Under the pieces are notes generated by a model. The model did no database searches and was not told the DNA's origin. It saw only the letters and a program-made list of their open reading frames with translations. From Pseudomonas sp. Bc-h (GTDB lineage Bacteria > Pseudomonadota > Gammaproteobacteria > Pseudomonadales > Pseudomonadaceae): a DNA stretch of 64,000 nt. The stretch is taken from NCBI RefSeq assembly GCF_002080045.1, contig NZ_MUIN01000009.1, positions 237,098 through 301,097 of the forward strand, given 5' to 3'. Position numbers and translations under genes: made by a program. Positions 25,212 through 34,006 of this stretch are shown in pieces. How positions within the stretch are numbered: the first letter of the stretch is position 1; each line of letters opens with the position of its first letter.

Positions 25212-26051
25212 TCAGCTGATATCCGACGCCGAATGCCGCTCCGGCACTTGTTTGTCTTCGTCGCCCCAGGTGCGGTTGACCCGCAGACCGCGCACCACCG
25301 CAGGCCGCTTGGCGATTTCCTTGGCCCAGCGCTGTACGTAGGTGTACTCCTCGGCAGCCAGAAACTCGGCCGCTGAATACACATTGCCCAGCACCACCTG
25401 GCCGTACCAGGACCACACCGCGATATCGGCGATGGTGTAGCTATCGCCTGCCAGATAAGCGCTTTGGGCCAGACGCCGATCAAGCACATCCAGCTGACGC
25501 TTGGCTTCCATGGTGAAGCGGTTGATCGCGTACTCGATCTTCTCCGGCGCATACAGGTAGAAATGCCCGAAACCACCGCCCAGGTACGGCGCCGCACCCA
25601 TCTGCCAGAACAGCCAGTTCAGGGTTTCGGTGCGTGCGGCCAGGTCGGTCGGCAGCAGTTCCTTGAACTTCTCGGCGAGGTACAGCAGGATCGAGCCGGA
25701 TTCGAACACACGAACCGGCGGCTCGACGCTGCGGTCGAGCAAGGCAGGAATCTTGGAGTTGGGGTTGATCTCGACGAAACCGCTTGAGAACTGATCGCCC
25801 TCGCCGATGCGGATGAGCCAGGCATCGTATTCAGCGTCCTTGTGCCCGAGGGCCAGTAGCTCCTCGAACATGATCGTGACTTTCACGCCGTTGGGCGTGG
25901 CCAGCGAATAAAGCTGAAACGGCTGTTCGCCGACAGGCAGTGTCTTCTCGTGGGTAGGCCCTGCGACAGGCCGGTTGATACTTGCGAACTGGCCACCGGA
26001 CGCGGCCTCGTTTTTCCAGACCTTTGGTGGAACATAGGCTGCTTTAGTCAT
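25212..26051 (-). CDS. yghU: Glutathione transferase/disulfide reductase YghU
   Basis: 279 residues from the ATG at 26051, with AGAGG eight bases upstream. It matches the YghU/Ure2p-like group closely: NRPVAGPTHEKTLPVGE near the N-terminus, TPNGVKVTIMFEELLALG at the glutathione site, NPNSKIPAL, FESGSILLYLAEKF and MGAAPYLGGGFGHFY. These enzymes bind two glutathione molecules and reduce disulfides and peroxides in the cytoplasm. A longer in-frame start at 26084 exists but lacks a ribosome site. It is divergent from the NUDIX gene. Confidence 0.93.
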   Translation of the reverse strand: MTKAAYVPPKVWKNEAASGGQFASINRPVAGPTHEKTLPVGEQPFQLYSLATPNGVKVTIMFEELLALGHKDAEYDAWLIRIGEGDQFSSGFVEINPNSKIPALLDRSVEPPVRVFESGSILLYLAEKFKELLPTDLAARTETLNWLFWQMGAAPYLGGGFGHFYLYAPEKIEYAINRFTMEAKRQLDVLDRRLAQSAYLAGDSYTIADIAVWSWYGQVVLGNVYSAAEFLAAEEYTYVQRWAKEIAKRPAVVRGLRVNRTWGDEDKQVPERHSASDIS

Positions 26052-26248
26052 CGAACGAACCTCTGGGTTGGTCACTGCGGCCATTCATGAACCGCGACGC
26101 GAAGACGCGGCGATGCAGAATGAGACCGGATGTAAGTGAAAGCGGTTCAGGGTATGTGTTCGAGCGGGTTGTGCTCAAGATTATTTCACTGCCATGCATC
26201 AGCCGCCGCCCGCCCCTCACTCTATTGGCCAGAAGAGAAACAAAGACC

Positions 26249-26668
26249 ATGCACCCACCGTTCTCCGGCGCCAAGATCGCCCTGTTGTGCGAAGACCGAG
26301 TGTTGACCTACCTGCGCGACGACAAGCCTTCGATTCCCTGGCCCGGCCTTTGGGACCTGCCGGGCGGTGGTCGCGAACACGGGGAGACGCCAGAGCAATG
26401 CGCTCTGCGTGAAACCCATGAGGAGTTCGGACTGACCCTCGATCCTGCGTGGATCGTCTGGCGCAAGGTGTATCCGGGCCAGGGCATGAACGGGCTCGAT
26501 ACCTGGTTTTTCGTTGCCGGTGTGCCACACGGTACCTTCGAACAGGTGGTATTCGGCGATGAGGGCCAGCGCTGGGAGGTCAGGAAGGTGGAAGACTTTC
26601 TGGCCATGGATAACGCAATCGAACGCCTGCAACAGCGATTGCGCGAGTTTCTCTCTCTTGATGCCTGA
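26249..26668 (+). CDS. NUDIX hydrolase
   Basis: 139 residues. The Nudix box spans residues 40-62 and fits G-x5-E-x7-RE-U-x-EE-x-G-U, with the metal-binding Glu at 58-59. The N-terminal AKIALLCEDRVLTYLRDD and IPWPGLWDLPGGG are typical of a small single-domain hydrolase acting on nucleoside diphosphate derivatives. The substrate is unknown. In-frame sequence back to 26087 is likely untranslated. It is convergent with the WYL regulator gene. Confidence 0.87.
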   Translation: MHPPFSGAKIALLCEDRVLTYLRDDKPSIPWPGLWDLPGGGREHGETPEQCALRETHEEFGLTLDPAWIVWRKVYPGQGMNGLDTWFFVAGVPHGTFEQVVFGDEGQRWEVRKVEDFLAMDNAIERLQQRLREFLSLDA

Positions 26669-26704
26669 CCCCCCTGGCCTCTGGTCTCCTTGTTCCGGTG
26701 TCGA

Positions 26705-27784
26705 TCAAACGTCATGCGAGGCGTATGCGGACAAGGCCTTGCTCAAGGTCTCACGCATATATTCACGCAGCCCCAGCGGCTCGATCACCTCGATCTGATC
26801 TGCATTGCTCAGCAACCACAAGCGCAGACCCTGGCCATCATGAATGCCGCAGGTCAGTCGCCAATGATCGGCGCCGTCAGGCTCAATGCGCTGGTCGGGT
26901 GCCAGACGATTCTCGCTCAAGCGTTTTTGCAGGTTGAACCGGATACGCAGCACCAGGCAGATGGGTTCCTGCGAATAAAGGGAGAGCAGATCTCGGCGCA
27001 CCTGGGGTGCATTGATGTCGTAATTCCCGGGTACCTCCCGTTCCAGCAGATCCACGCTGGCGCTCAGCACGCGATGCATCTGAAGCACCGAAAGCGTCCG
27101 GGGACCGTTGCTCTCGTACTTGTGTCGCGGCTGATTCGCGTCGGGCTCACTACCGGCTGGCCAATGCTCCTCATGCACGTAACAGGACACATAGATATTG
27201 GCGTCCTGAAAGGAAAGCCCGCGCACCCCTAGTACGTAGCCGACCAGCGCATCCCCTCTTTCGGGAACGCGATAGCTGACGCTGATCGTCCTCTGCGACA
27301 GCAGAGAAGTCTGGATGATTTTGAGCAGCTCTGGATCGAACGCCGCCGGCTCCAATGTCACGAAGCGTGTGGTACTGGTCAGAGTTCGAGATGACCAACC
27401 GTTTTCCGCCGTGGCTTCGAGCAATACGGATTCGGCGTAGTGCTTGATATGCGCCAAGCCCTCGACCTGCTCTTTCATGCCGAAGCGGGCGCCATGTTCC
27501 AACAGCAGCACCAGGTTCATGGCTTGATTGGCGTCCAGTTGCCCCAGGCGGTCAAGCGACACAACCAGTTTTTTCCTGAACCAATGACCACCATCGCTGC
27601 GTTCGTCGACGCCAGCTGCACCCGCGTCCTTGAGACGATTGAGATCGCGCTGGGTCGTCTTGATCGTCCTGGCTCGCCCCAGGCGTTCAACGACTCTGGC
27701 GTGCACCTCACGGGTCTTCAACTTGGCATGCTTCTCGTTGAGGCAATCCAGTACCAACATTTGCCGAATTGAAAGGCGTTGCAT
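26705..27784 (-). CDS. WYL-domain transcriptional regulator
   Basis: 359 residues from the ATG at 27784. An N-terminal winged helix-turn-helix (about 1-75, MQRLSIRQMLVLDCLNEKHA) is followed by a WYL-type SH3-like domain around residues 170-250. Here the WYL tripeptide region reads NIYVSCYVHEE, so Trp is lost. A C-terminal WCX-like extension (RLWLLSNADQIEVIEPL) completes the family layout. Many such regulators control phage defence or DNA repair genes. It is divergent from the unknown gene at 27868 and shares with it an 83-base gap that holds a perfect palindrome. Confidence 0.82.
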   Translation of the reverse strand: MQRLSIRQMLVLDCLNEKHAKLKTREVHARVVERLGRARTIKTTQRDLNRLKDAGAAGVDERSDGGHWFRKKLVVSLDRLGQLDANQAMNLVLLLEHGARFGMKEQVEGLAHIKHYAESVLLEATAENGWSSRTLTSTTRFVTLEPAAFDPELLKIIQTSLLSQRTISVSYRVPERGDALVGYVLGVRGLSFQDANIYVSCYVHEEHWPAGSEPDANQPRHKYESNGPRTLSVLQMHRVLSASVDLLEREVPGNYDINAPQVRRDLLSLYSQEPICLVLRIRFNLQKRLSENRLAPDQRIEPDGADHWRLTCGIHDGQGLRLWLLSNADQIEVIEPLGLREYMRETLSKALSAYASHDV

Positions 27785-27801
27785 AAAAAGTTTTCGGTCC
27801 A

Positions 27802-27816
27802 CGACATGAAATGTCG
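27802..27816. promoter_or_regulatory. Candidate WYL-regulator operator
   Basis: CGACATGAAATGTCG is a perfect 6-3-6 inverted repeat in the middle of the divergent gap between the WYL regulator and the 439-residue protein. A homodimer bound there would cover both promoters. Confidence 0.5.
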
Positions 27817-27867
27817 CGAGTCTATAGCAGACTCCATTCATTCGACAGCCACAGCCAAGGACCTTGC

Positions 27868-29187
27868 ATGAACCGTAGTCATTACCTCGCCAACCCCGTC
27901 GTGCAAAGCTTCATTACCTGGATGAGCCGCAATCTAAACAGTGCGGTTTTCCAGCATCAGTACGTCAACCGCATGACCGGTAAACAGTGGAAGTGCGCAA
28001 ACCTGAGCGATGCTTATTTCCAGTACAACTGGGACCACCCGGCCATTACCCGACTGGACGTCAAGAAAGGCGCTGACGCTCACAGCAATGGCCTGGCCCT
28101 GCTGGCGCTCAAGCAGGATCTGCAACGCGCACTGGGTGCACCAACGGCGGACGATGCGGCATGCCAGGCAGCAATCGACGTGATGATCTGGGGTGGCGTG
28201 CAGGCGTACAACATCGATTGGCTGAATCAGAACCGTCAGGGACTCGCCGCACATTTCATGGCCGTCCGCGACGCCATTGATCATGCAGACTTGAGTGCCG
28301 AGGTGCTGTTGGATGAAAACCTGCGTTTCAATGCCGGCTTGACCAAGGTCTATTCGCTGATCTGTCGAGACTTCATCATCTACGACAGCCGTGTCGCCGC
28401 AGCCCTGGGATGGGCGGTCGTCAAATTTTGCGCGGAGCACGGGATCGCCGACGTACCGGCCGTGCTGGCTTTTCCGTGGGCCCCCGCTCGCAAGACGTCG
28501 GCATCCGCAGCAAAGAACCGCAACCCGGGTCAGGGAACCTGGACATTCCCCGCGCTGGTTGGCGGCACCTTGCATGCGCAATGGAACATGCGCGCAAGCT
28601 GGCTGCTGCGCGGCGTTCTGGATGCCCCAACCGCGACCGACAGCGAATTTTCCATGGGTGACGGGCTTCGTAAACTGGAAGCGGCGCTGTTCATGATCGG
28701 TTACGACCTTGATCGCAACATTGAACAATCTGTCACCGCTGTTACCCCTTCCAGCAACGACTTCGACTGGATCGATGGACGCACCGCCGCCCAACGGCGA
28801 GCGTTCCGCTACCGAATCACTCCTGACGAAATCATCATCGACAGCAAGCCGCGCTTCGCCCTCGCGACCATCAACCTGATGCTGAATCAATTGCGCGATA
28901 CGTTCGGGACCTCGCCCTTCCCTCTCGCCAACAGCGCCGACGGAGTGCGCAACGGCACAAGCCCGGAAGGCATCGGCCTGGCCTATCTGCGCGCGACGTC
29001 CGGCAAGGGCAATGTCCCGGACACCAGCAAGCTGGCCGCAGTGCTGAGCGATCTTGGCGTGTTGTCCATCACGGGCAAGCGAGGTTACTGGGTGCTCAAC
29101 CCTGATCTCGCAACCGTCGACCGCCATCAGCAGATCGACATAGCTGCTGTGCTGGCGCGAATGGCCGACGACCGCAAGGCCGCCTGA
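27868..29187 (+). CDS. Uncharacterised 439-residue protein paired with WYL regulator
   Basis: The ATG at 27868 follows CAAGGACCTTGC. No signal peptide or membrane span is present, so it is cytoplasmic. Readable landmarks are LTKVYSLICRDFIIYDSRVAAALGWAV (residues about 152-178; the FIIYDSRVAAALGW core recalls a helical segment of HhH-type DNA glycosylase-like proteins, but this is only a resemblance), FPWAPARKTSASAAKNRNP, and a basic C-terminal half. I do not recognise the family. The paired WYL regulator and shared palindrome suggest an inducible, possibly DNA-linked or defence-related role. Confidence 0.75.
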   Translation: MNRSHYLANPVVQSFITWMSRNLNSAVFQHQYVNRMTGKQWKCANLSDAYFQYNWDHPAITRLDVKKGADAHSNGLALLALKQDLQRALGAPTADDAACQAAIDVMIWGGVQAYNIDWLNQNRQGLAAHFMAVRDAIDHADLSAEVLLDENLRFNAGLTKVYSLICRDFIIYDSRVAAALGWAVVKFCAEHGIADVPAVLAFPWAPARKTSASAAKNRNPGQGTWTFPALVGGTLHAQWNMRASWLLRGVLDAPTATDSEFSMGDGLRKLEAALFMIGYDLDRNIEQSVTAVTPSSNDFDWIDGRTAAQRRAFRYRITPDEIIIDSKPRFALATINLMLNQLRDTFGTSPFPLANSADGVRNGTSPEGIGLAYLRATSGKGNVPDTSKLAAVLSDLGVLSITGKRGYWVLNPDLATVDRHQQIDIAAVLARMADDRKAA

Positions 29188-29319
29188 CAGCGTTGAATTC
29201 ACGTCTTATCCGGTCAGAACATCAGGTTCTGGCCGCCCCCCCGAAAAACCGCACCCCCCGAGGCGGAAATCCCCACAGGAGAACGTTATGTCAGCCAGAT
29301 AACTCTCGGGGGAACCAGC

Positions 29320-29613
29320 ATGAGCCGTACCTATCGACGCGTCGGGTGTCACTACGATTACCCATTCGCGCTATGGCAATTCGACCATAACCAAGCCATT
29401 GCCAGAACACCTGTAGTGAGGGCTCGTCTGGCATGGTTTCACAGTGACAAATCAGTGGGCTGTCGCCTGCCTGCGCCGAAAAAATTCCGGATGGCGTGCG
29501 ATGCCGGCCAGCGTTCGGCCAACCGGGCCATTCTGCGCAGTTGGGTGAGAAATCCGACCTTTGAGCCGCTGTTTTTTGATGCCCGCCACTGCACAGCCTG
29601 GTTACCGATGTGA
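29320..29613 (+). CDS. Small Arg-rich protein, phage-type hypothetical
   Basis: 97 residues, starting MSRTYRRVGCHYDYPF, with GGGGGAACC as ribosome site. The Tyr/Arg-rich start and the C-terminal SANRAILRSWVRNPTFEP are the layout of small hypothetical proteins often seen in prophages and accessory regions (start MSRSY-, then an NRR-type basic helix). No function is known. It follows the unknown 439-residue gene by 132 bases and overlaps the convergent GGDEF-EAL gene by 12 bases, so co-transcription with the former is possible. Confidence 0.6.
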   Translation: MSRTYRRVGCHYDYPFALWQFDHNQAIARTPVVRARLAWFHSDKSVGCRLPAPKKFRMACDAGQRSANRAILRSWVRNPTFEPLFFDARHCTAWLPM

Positions 29614-31797
29614 AGGCTGGGCCTGCGCCATCAAACGACCGATCTGATCCGCCGGCACCGCCTTGCTGAAGTGGAAACCCTGCACCTCATCGCACGGATG
29701 ACGTTGCAGGCACTCCAGTTGCTCCAGCGTTTCCACGCCCTCGGCGGTGACGGTAATGCCCAGCGACCGCCCGAGATCGATCATGGCTTGCACGATGGCT
29801 TGATCGTTGCCCCGCTCGGTCATGTGGGAGATGAAACTGCGATCGATCTTGATCCCGTCCAGCGGGTATTTGCGCAGGTAGGCCAGCGACGAAAAACCGG
29901 TACCGAAGTCGTCGAGGCTCAGGCGCACACCCAGTGCCCGCAACGCGGTGAGGGTGCTCAGCGCGCTGTGGGCATGATCGAGCAGGACCCGTTCGGTGAT
30001 TTCCAGCTCCAGCCGCGAAGCGGGCAGCCCGGTGCTGCGCAAGGCGTTGGCCACGACTGCGACCACGTCTTCGTTTTCTGCCAGTTGCCCGGGTGACAGG
30101 TTGACCGACAGCCCGATCTCTTCAGGCCAGGTCATCGCCTCGTGGCAGGCATGTTCCAGCACCCAGCGACCCAGCGGCTGGATGAGCCCGGTTTCTTCCG
30201 CCAGCGGGATAAACGTGTCCGGTGGCAACAGGCCGCGCTGCGGATGCTGCCAGCGCACCAGGGCTTCGAAGCTGCGCAGTGCGCCGTCGACAGTGGCGTA
30301 ACGAGGCTGGTAGTGAACGCGCAACTGATCGTCGAGCAAGGCATGGCGCAGTTCCTGCTCCAGTTCGCGACGAGCCAACAGATGGGCATTCATGCCATCG
30401 GCGTAAAAGCACCAGGTGTTGCGCCCGGCCGCCTTGGCCCGGTACAGCGCGATGTCACCCATGCGCAACAACTCTGCCGGGGTTCGCGCGTGCACCGGCG
30501 CCAGGGCAATACCGATGCTGGTGCCAATGAACACTGTCTGCGTGTCTATTTCGAACGGTCGACACAGGTCAGCGACCAGACGCGCGCACAATGCTTCGAT
30601 GCCGTCGTGATCGGTTTCACCCTCGCGCACCACGATGAACTCGTCGCCCCCCAGGCGCGCGACCATGCCGTTGGCCTGAACATGCTGCTGCAGTCGTTGA
30701 GCGACTTCTTGCAGGACCCGATCACCGAAGGCATGGCCCAACACGTCGTTGATCGGCTTGAAACGGTCCAGATCCAGGCTCAGCAACGCCAGCGGCGGCG
30801 TGATCTCGCGCTCAAGGCGATCGCTCAAGAACTGCTGAAGCTGAAAGCGATTGGGCAGACCGGTCAGCGAGTCGTGCAATGACAGCAGCGTCAGTTCCTT
30901 CTGGCTGACGTGCAACGCCTCGAACTGAGCATCGATCTGCCGCGCCGAGGTCATCGCGTAGCGCACCAGCATCGTCAGTACCGCAGCCAGAGCCAGGACA
31001 CCGGCGATGAACAACGGCAGGGTCTGGCGCAGCAAGTCCATACCGGGGGTCGGCGGGGTCCAGCTTAAGAGAATGTTCGAGCCCAGCAAGGGCATGGAAT
31101 CGTATCCAGCCTGCGGCTCCCGGGCGACCTCGATAGTCGGCAAGCCATAGGTTTCGCTCAAGTGGGCGAGCTTGTCGGCATCCAGTACGCTGACGAACAT
31201 CATGACCGACGCGGGGCCCGGGATCTGCTGGATCATCGGGTCCCACCCCGGACTGATGGTCGCGGCGGCCACCAGTGCAGGCTTGCCCGCCACTTGCAGC
31301 GCCCGCACCACGCCATCGTTTTCCTGGGTGCTTTGGCGTGCTTCGTCGATCAGCGCGTTCAGGTCGCCTTCCAGCCAGTCACTGGCCTGCATCATCGACG
31401 GCTTGCCATCGATCACCGCATACACGGTGCGATCCTGGGCGTTGATCACCAGCACGCCGTTGTAGCCGTAAAGCTCGTAAGGAATGGAACCGACGTTGCG
31501 CTGATCGTCCGCCCAGGCCTTGTCCACCGTCAGGTGCAAATGCTTGTAGGCCTCGCCCCACTTGGCGTAATTGATGATGTTGCGGCCCACCTCGTTGCGC
31601 ACCTGATCCAGGGTGCGGGAGATGAACGTGCGCGAGCGCTGCTGCACGTCGAGGTCCTGGCTCAAGGCGTTCTTGACCAGCAGATAACCGCCCAGCCCGA
31701 TCAATAACAGCAGCGCGCAGATCGCCGGGAACAGGCGCAGGATCAGTTGTCGGCTACGACGGGTAGCGGCCCAGCCGGCAAGTGTGGGTTTGGACAT
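29602..31797 (-). CDS. Membrane-bound GGDEF-EAL cyclic-di-GMP enzyme with CHASE4-like sensor
   Basis: 731 residues from the ATG at 31797 (AGGTG upstream). An N-terminal membrane span, a periplasmic CHASE4-like domain with NYAKWGEAYKHL, and a second span near residue 270 precede a GGDEF domain and an EAL domain. RLGGDEF is intact, but no RxxD inhibitory site precedes it. The EAL side keeps FEALVRW, NLSPGQL, ELEITE, DDFGTGFSSL and KIDRSFI. Both synthesis and hydrolysis of cyclic-di-GMP are therefore possible; which dominates cannot be told. Confidence 0.9.
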   Translation of the reverse strand: MSKPTLAGWAATRRSRQLILRLFPAICALLLLIGLGGYLLVKNALSQDLDVQQRSRTFISRTLDQVRNEVGRNIINYAKWGEAYKHLHLTVDKAWADDQRNVGSIPYELYGYNGVLVINAQDRTVYAVIDGKPSMMQASDWLEGDLNALIDEARQSTQENDGVVRALQVAGKPALVAAATISPGWDPMIQQIPGPASVMMFVSVLDADKLAHLSETYGLPTIEVAREPQAGYDSMPLLGSNILLSWTPPTPGMDLLRQTLPLFIAGVLALAAVLTMLVRYAMTSARQIDAQFEALHVSQKELTLLSLHDSLTGLPNRFQLQQFLSDRLEREITPPLALLSLDLDRFKPINDVLGHAFGDRVLQEVAQRLQQHVQANGMVARLGGDEFIVVREGETDHDGIEALCARLVADLCRPFEIDTQTVFIGTSIGIALAPVHARTPAELLRMGDIALYRAKAAGRNTWCFYADGMNAHLLARRELEQELRHALLDDQLRVHYQPRYATVDGALRSFEALVRWQHPQRGLLPPDTFIPLAEETGLIQPLGRWVLEHACHEAMTWPEEIGLSVNLSPGQLAENEDVVAVVANALRSTGLPASRLELEITERVLLDHAHSALSTLTALRALGVRLSLDDFGTGFSSLAYLRKYPLDGIKIDRSFISHMTERGNDQAIVQAMIDLGRSLGITVTAEGVETLEQLECLQRHPCDEVQGFHFSKAVPADQIGRLMAQAQPSHR

Positions 31798-31919
31798 GCG
31801 GACACCTGATGACATCGGGAATGACGATGAACAGCGCACGTAGATCGGCGGACAACAGATGCCTGTCACGTCGACCGATGATTGCGGTTGGCTATCCTAA
31901 CCGTCTGTTTATGCAGGGG

Positions 31920-32330
31920 CTAGCCATCATTAGGCTTCGCCAAAGGAAGTTGCGACTGGATCGCGGCCTTGTCGATCAGCGAATAAACGTTGCACACCCG
32001 CCCCTCCCGAAACTCGTAAAACACGTTCTCGGTAAAGCGCACGCGCTGGCCGTTGACTGGCAGATCGAAAAGTTCGCCCACTGGCGTGCAATCGAAGCAC
32101 AGCCGGGCGGCGATATGCGGCGGGTCGGCTATCAGCAGATCGATGACGAAACGCAGATCGGGAATCGCCCGAAAATCGTTCTCGAGCATCGCCCGGTAAC
32201 CCGTCAGACCGATGCGTTGGCCGTTGTAATGCACGTCGTGGTCGACGAACTGACCCAGTGCGGGCCAGTCCTGACGATTGAGACAGTCGATGTAACCGCG
32301 ATAGCGATCACTGAGTTCCTGCTTGTCCAT
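31920..32330 (-). CDS. SnoaL-like/ester cyclase family protein
   Basis: 136 residues from the ATG at 32330. It has an NTF2-like fold: helix YRGYIDCLNRQDWPAL, then the HDVHYNGQRIGLTGYRAML strand-loop and a C-terminal FYEFREGRVCNVYSLIDKAAIQ sheet. This matches the SnoaL-like polyketide cyclase family, which mostly contains proteins of unknown role outside antibiotic clusters. No cyclase substrate pathway is nearby. Codons upstream to 32387 are probably untranslated. Confidence 0.78.
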   Translation of the reverse strand: MDKQELSDRYRGYIDCLNRQDWPALGQFVDHDVHYNGQRIGLTGYRAMLENDFRAIPDLRFVIDLLIADPPHIAARLCFDCTPVGELFDLPVNGQRVRFTENVFYEFREGRVCNVYSLIDKAAIQSQLPLAKPNDG

Positions 32331-32476
32331 GGGAGGTGCCCTTTTGCAGTTGCGACTAAGCACTCGCAAATTAGGGCGCCAGAGCATTGCGTTAGTTCAA
32401 CACCACGCCCTTACCGGACAACCGCAGGTCGGGATTTCCAGGACAACCCCTCGTGGCGTCGGCGAAGCGGATCCGC

Positions 32477-33127
32477 TCACTCACCGACCGCTTCCGCTGC
32501 CGGGCTGCGCATCTGCGAGAAGGCTGAAAACAACGGCTCGAAGCTCAATTGCCGACGCGCTTCCACAAGGCTCGTGGTGACCGCGTCGCGGCCGGCAATG
32601 GTCCCCTGCAGATAGATGAAATGCACATCGCACAGACCGATACTGCTCAACACATGGCGCAGGTAAGACGTGAAGAACTCCGGCTGACGCGCCGCAGGCC
32701 CGCGATGGAAGCCGCCGGAACTGACCAGAATGTATACCGGACGGTCGGCCAGTAGACCCACCTTGCCTTGCGGCCCGGCATCGCAGGTGCGGTGGATGCG
32801 CACCACGTTGTCGATCCACAGCTTCAGCGCGGCCGGGAGGGTGAAGTTATGGATCGGCGTCGCGATCAGCAACATTTCGCTGCGCTCAAGTTCAACGATC
32901 AGCCGTTCCGACTGTTCGAAAACGGGGTCAGCGGCAGCGCGGCCGTGCAGGATCGCATCAGCGTATTCGGCGCTCACCGGTTGCAGCGGATCGGCGACCA
33001 GATCCCGCGAGGTGACCACGATGCCGGGGCGGGCCTGGCGCAGGACCTCGATCATCTCCATTGCCAGATGAAAACAGGCCGATTCGCCGCGCTGTGGGCT
33101 GCTGTTGATCATCAATAGTTCGTTCAT
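32477..33127 (-). CDS. FMN-dependent NAD(P)H oxidoreductase, azoreductase-like
   Basis: 216 residues of flavodoxin-like fold. The phosphate-binding start LLMINSSPQRGESACFHLA and the PIHNFTLPAALKLWIDNVVR segment are those of AcpD/AzoR azoreductases, and SSGGFHRG is the isoalloxazine loop. It probably reduces quinones or azo compounds with FMN. Its start codon overlaps the stop of the upstream GNAT gene by four bases (ATGA), so the two are translated in an operon. Confidence 0.85.
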   Translation of the reverse strand: MNELLMINSSPQRGESACFHLAMEMIEVLRQARPGIVVTSRDLVADPLQPVSAEYADAILHGRAAADPVFEQSERLIVELERSEMLLIATPIHNFTLPAALKLWIDNVVRIHRTCDAGPQGKVGLLADRPVYILVSSGGFHRGPAARQPEFFTSYLRHVLSSIGLCDVHFIYLQGTIAGRDAVTTSLVEARRQLSFEPLFSAFSQMRSPAAEAVGE

Positions 33128-33582
33128 GCGACATGCTCTCCTGGTGTCTGTAACGGCTGTACGAAGTGCATGCCCCTGGCGAGCAAACCTTCACGGAAAT
33201 AAAAACGCTGGGCCAGCGGCATGTGCAGGCCGGTGTCCAGAACCAGATGCGCGCGGCCAAGGCTAATCGCCTCGTTGCGAACGCTGTCGAGCAGCCTCGC
33301 CCCCAGGCCCAGGTGCCGCATGGAGGCGTCGACGACCAGATCGTCGACATAGATGAAGCGCCCATACAGCAGGTTCTCCTGCGTCCTGTAGCCAATGAGA
33401 CCGATGGTTTTGCCACCCTCCACTGCGCTCAGTAACCGATAACCCTGCTGCACCTGACGAGCGATCTGTTCGGCGAACGCAGCCGCCGAGACAAGCCCCG
33501 GGCGCAGTATTTTCATCAGTTCGAAGCACCCTTCGAATTCCGCCTTCGCAGTCAATGCCTGCAGTTCCACATGTGGCGTCAT
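33124..33582 (-). CDS. GNAT-family N-acetyltransferase
   Basis: 152 residues from the ATG at 33582, with AAGGGG eight bases upstream. The acetyl-CoA motif reads MRHLGLGARLLDSVRNEA, preceded by IYVDDLVVD. It ends in a RFYFREGLLARGMHFV strand pair. The substrate is unknown. It overlaps the azoreductase-like gene by four bases and is first in that operon. Confidence 0.83.
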   Translation of the reverse strand: MTPHVELQALTAKAEFEGCFELMKILRPGLVSAAAFAEQIARQVQQGYRLLSAVEGGKTIGLIGYRTQENLLYGRFIYVDDLVVDASMRHLGLGARLLDSVRNEAISLGRAHLVLDTGLHMPLAQRFYFREGLLARGMHFVQPLQTPGEHVA

Positions 33583-33870
33583 GACCAGTCCCCTTGCAAA
33601 CGTGGATTCACTGTAGGGCAGCCATGACTCACTCTGAAGAGCCATAAAATCATTAAATGGCTATGCCATGAATCAGCCTGGTCTCGGATCAACAGACGCT
33701 TGGCTGCCCGGCGGATCAGCGTCGGGTGAAGGTAGAGCTGCGCGTTGATGGGATGCCTGGCGCTGCACGCCGTTCAAGACCCGCTATTGTTACCAAACCC
33801 ACAACAGTGTTTATCCCGTCGAGCCAAGGACAATTTGCCGCAGCGCGAGGATTTTTTGGTAATCTTTGCA

Positions 33871-33890
33871 AATTAACTAACTGGTTAATT
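33871..33890. promoter_or_regulatory. Perfect palindrome upstream of gcd
   Basis: AATTAAC-TAACTG-GTTAATT is a perfect 7-6-7 inverted repeat in AT-rich sequence, 117 bases before the gcd start. Its form is that of a TetR-family operator. Six bases later a 23-codon ORF begins (33897-33968). The rest of the 424-base gap from 33583 holds no gene. Confidence 0.5.
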
Positions 33891-34006
33891 ACAGCATGAA
33901 CGCAGCCAGGCATCTCCCGCGTCCATTGGCAATCGTTCTGCAAAACCGTTCTTCCCACCACCGTTGAGCGTTCGCGCAACGTTCAGCGTCAGCAGGATCA
34001 CGCAAC

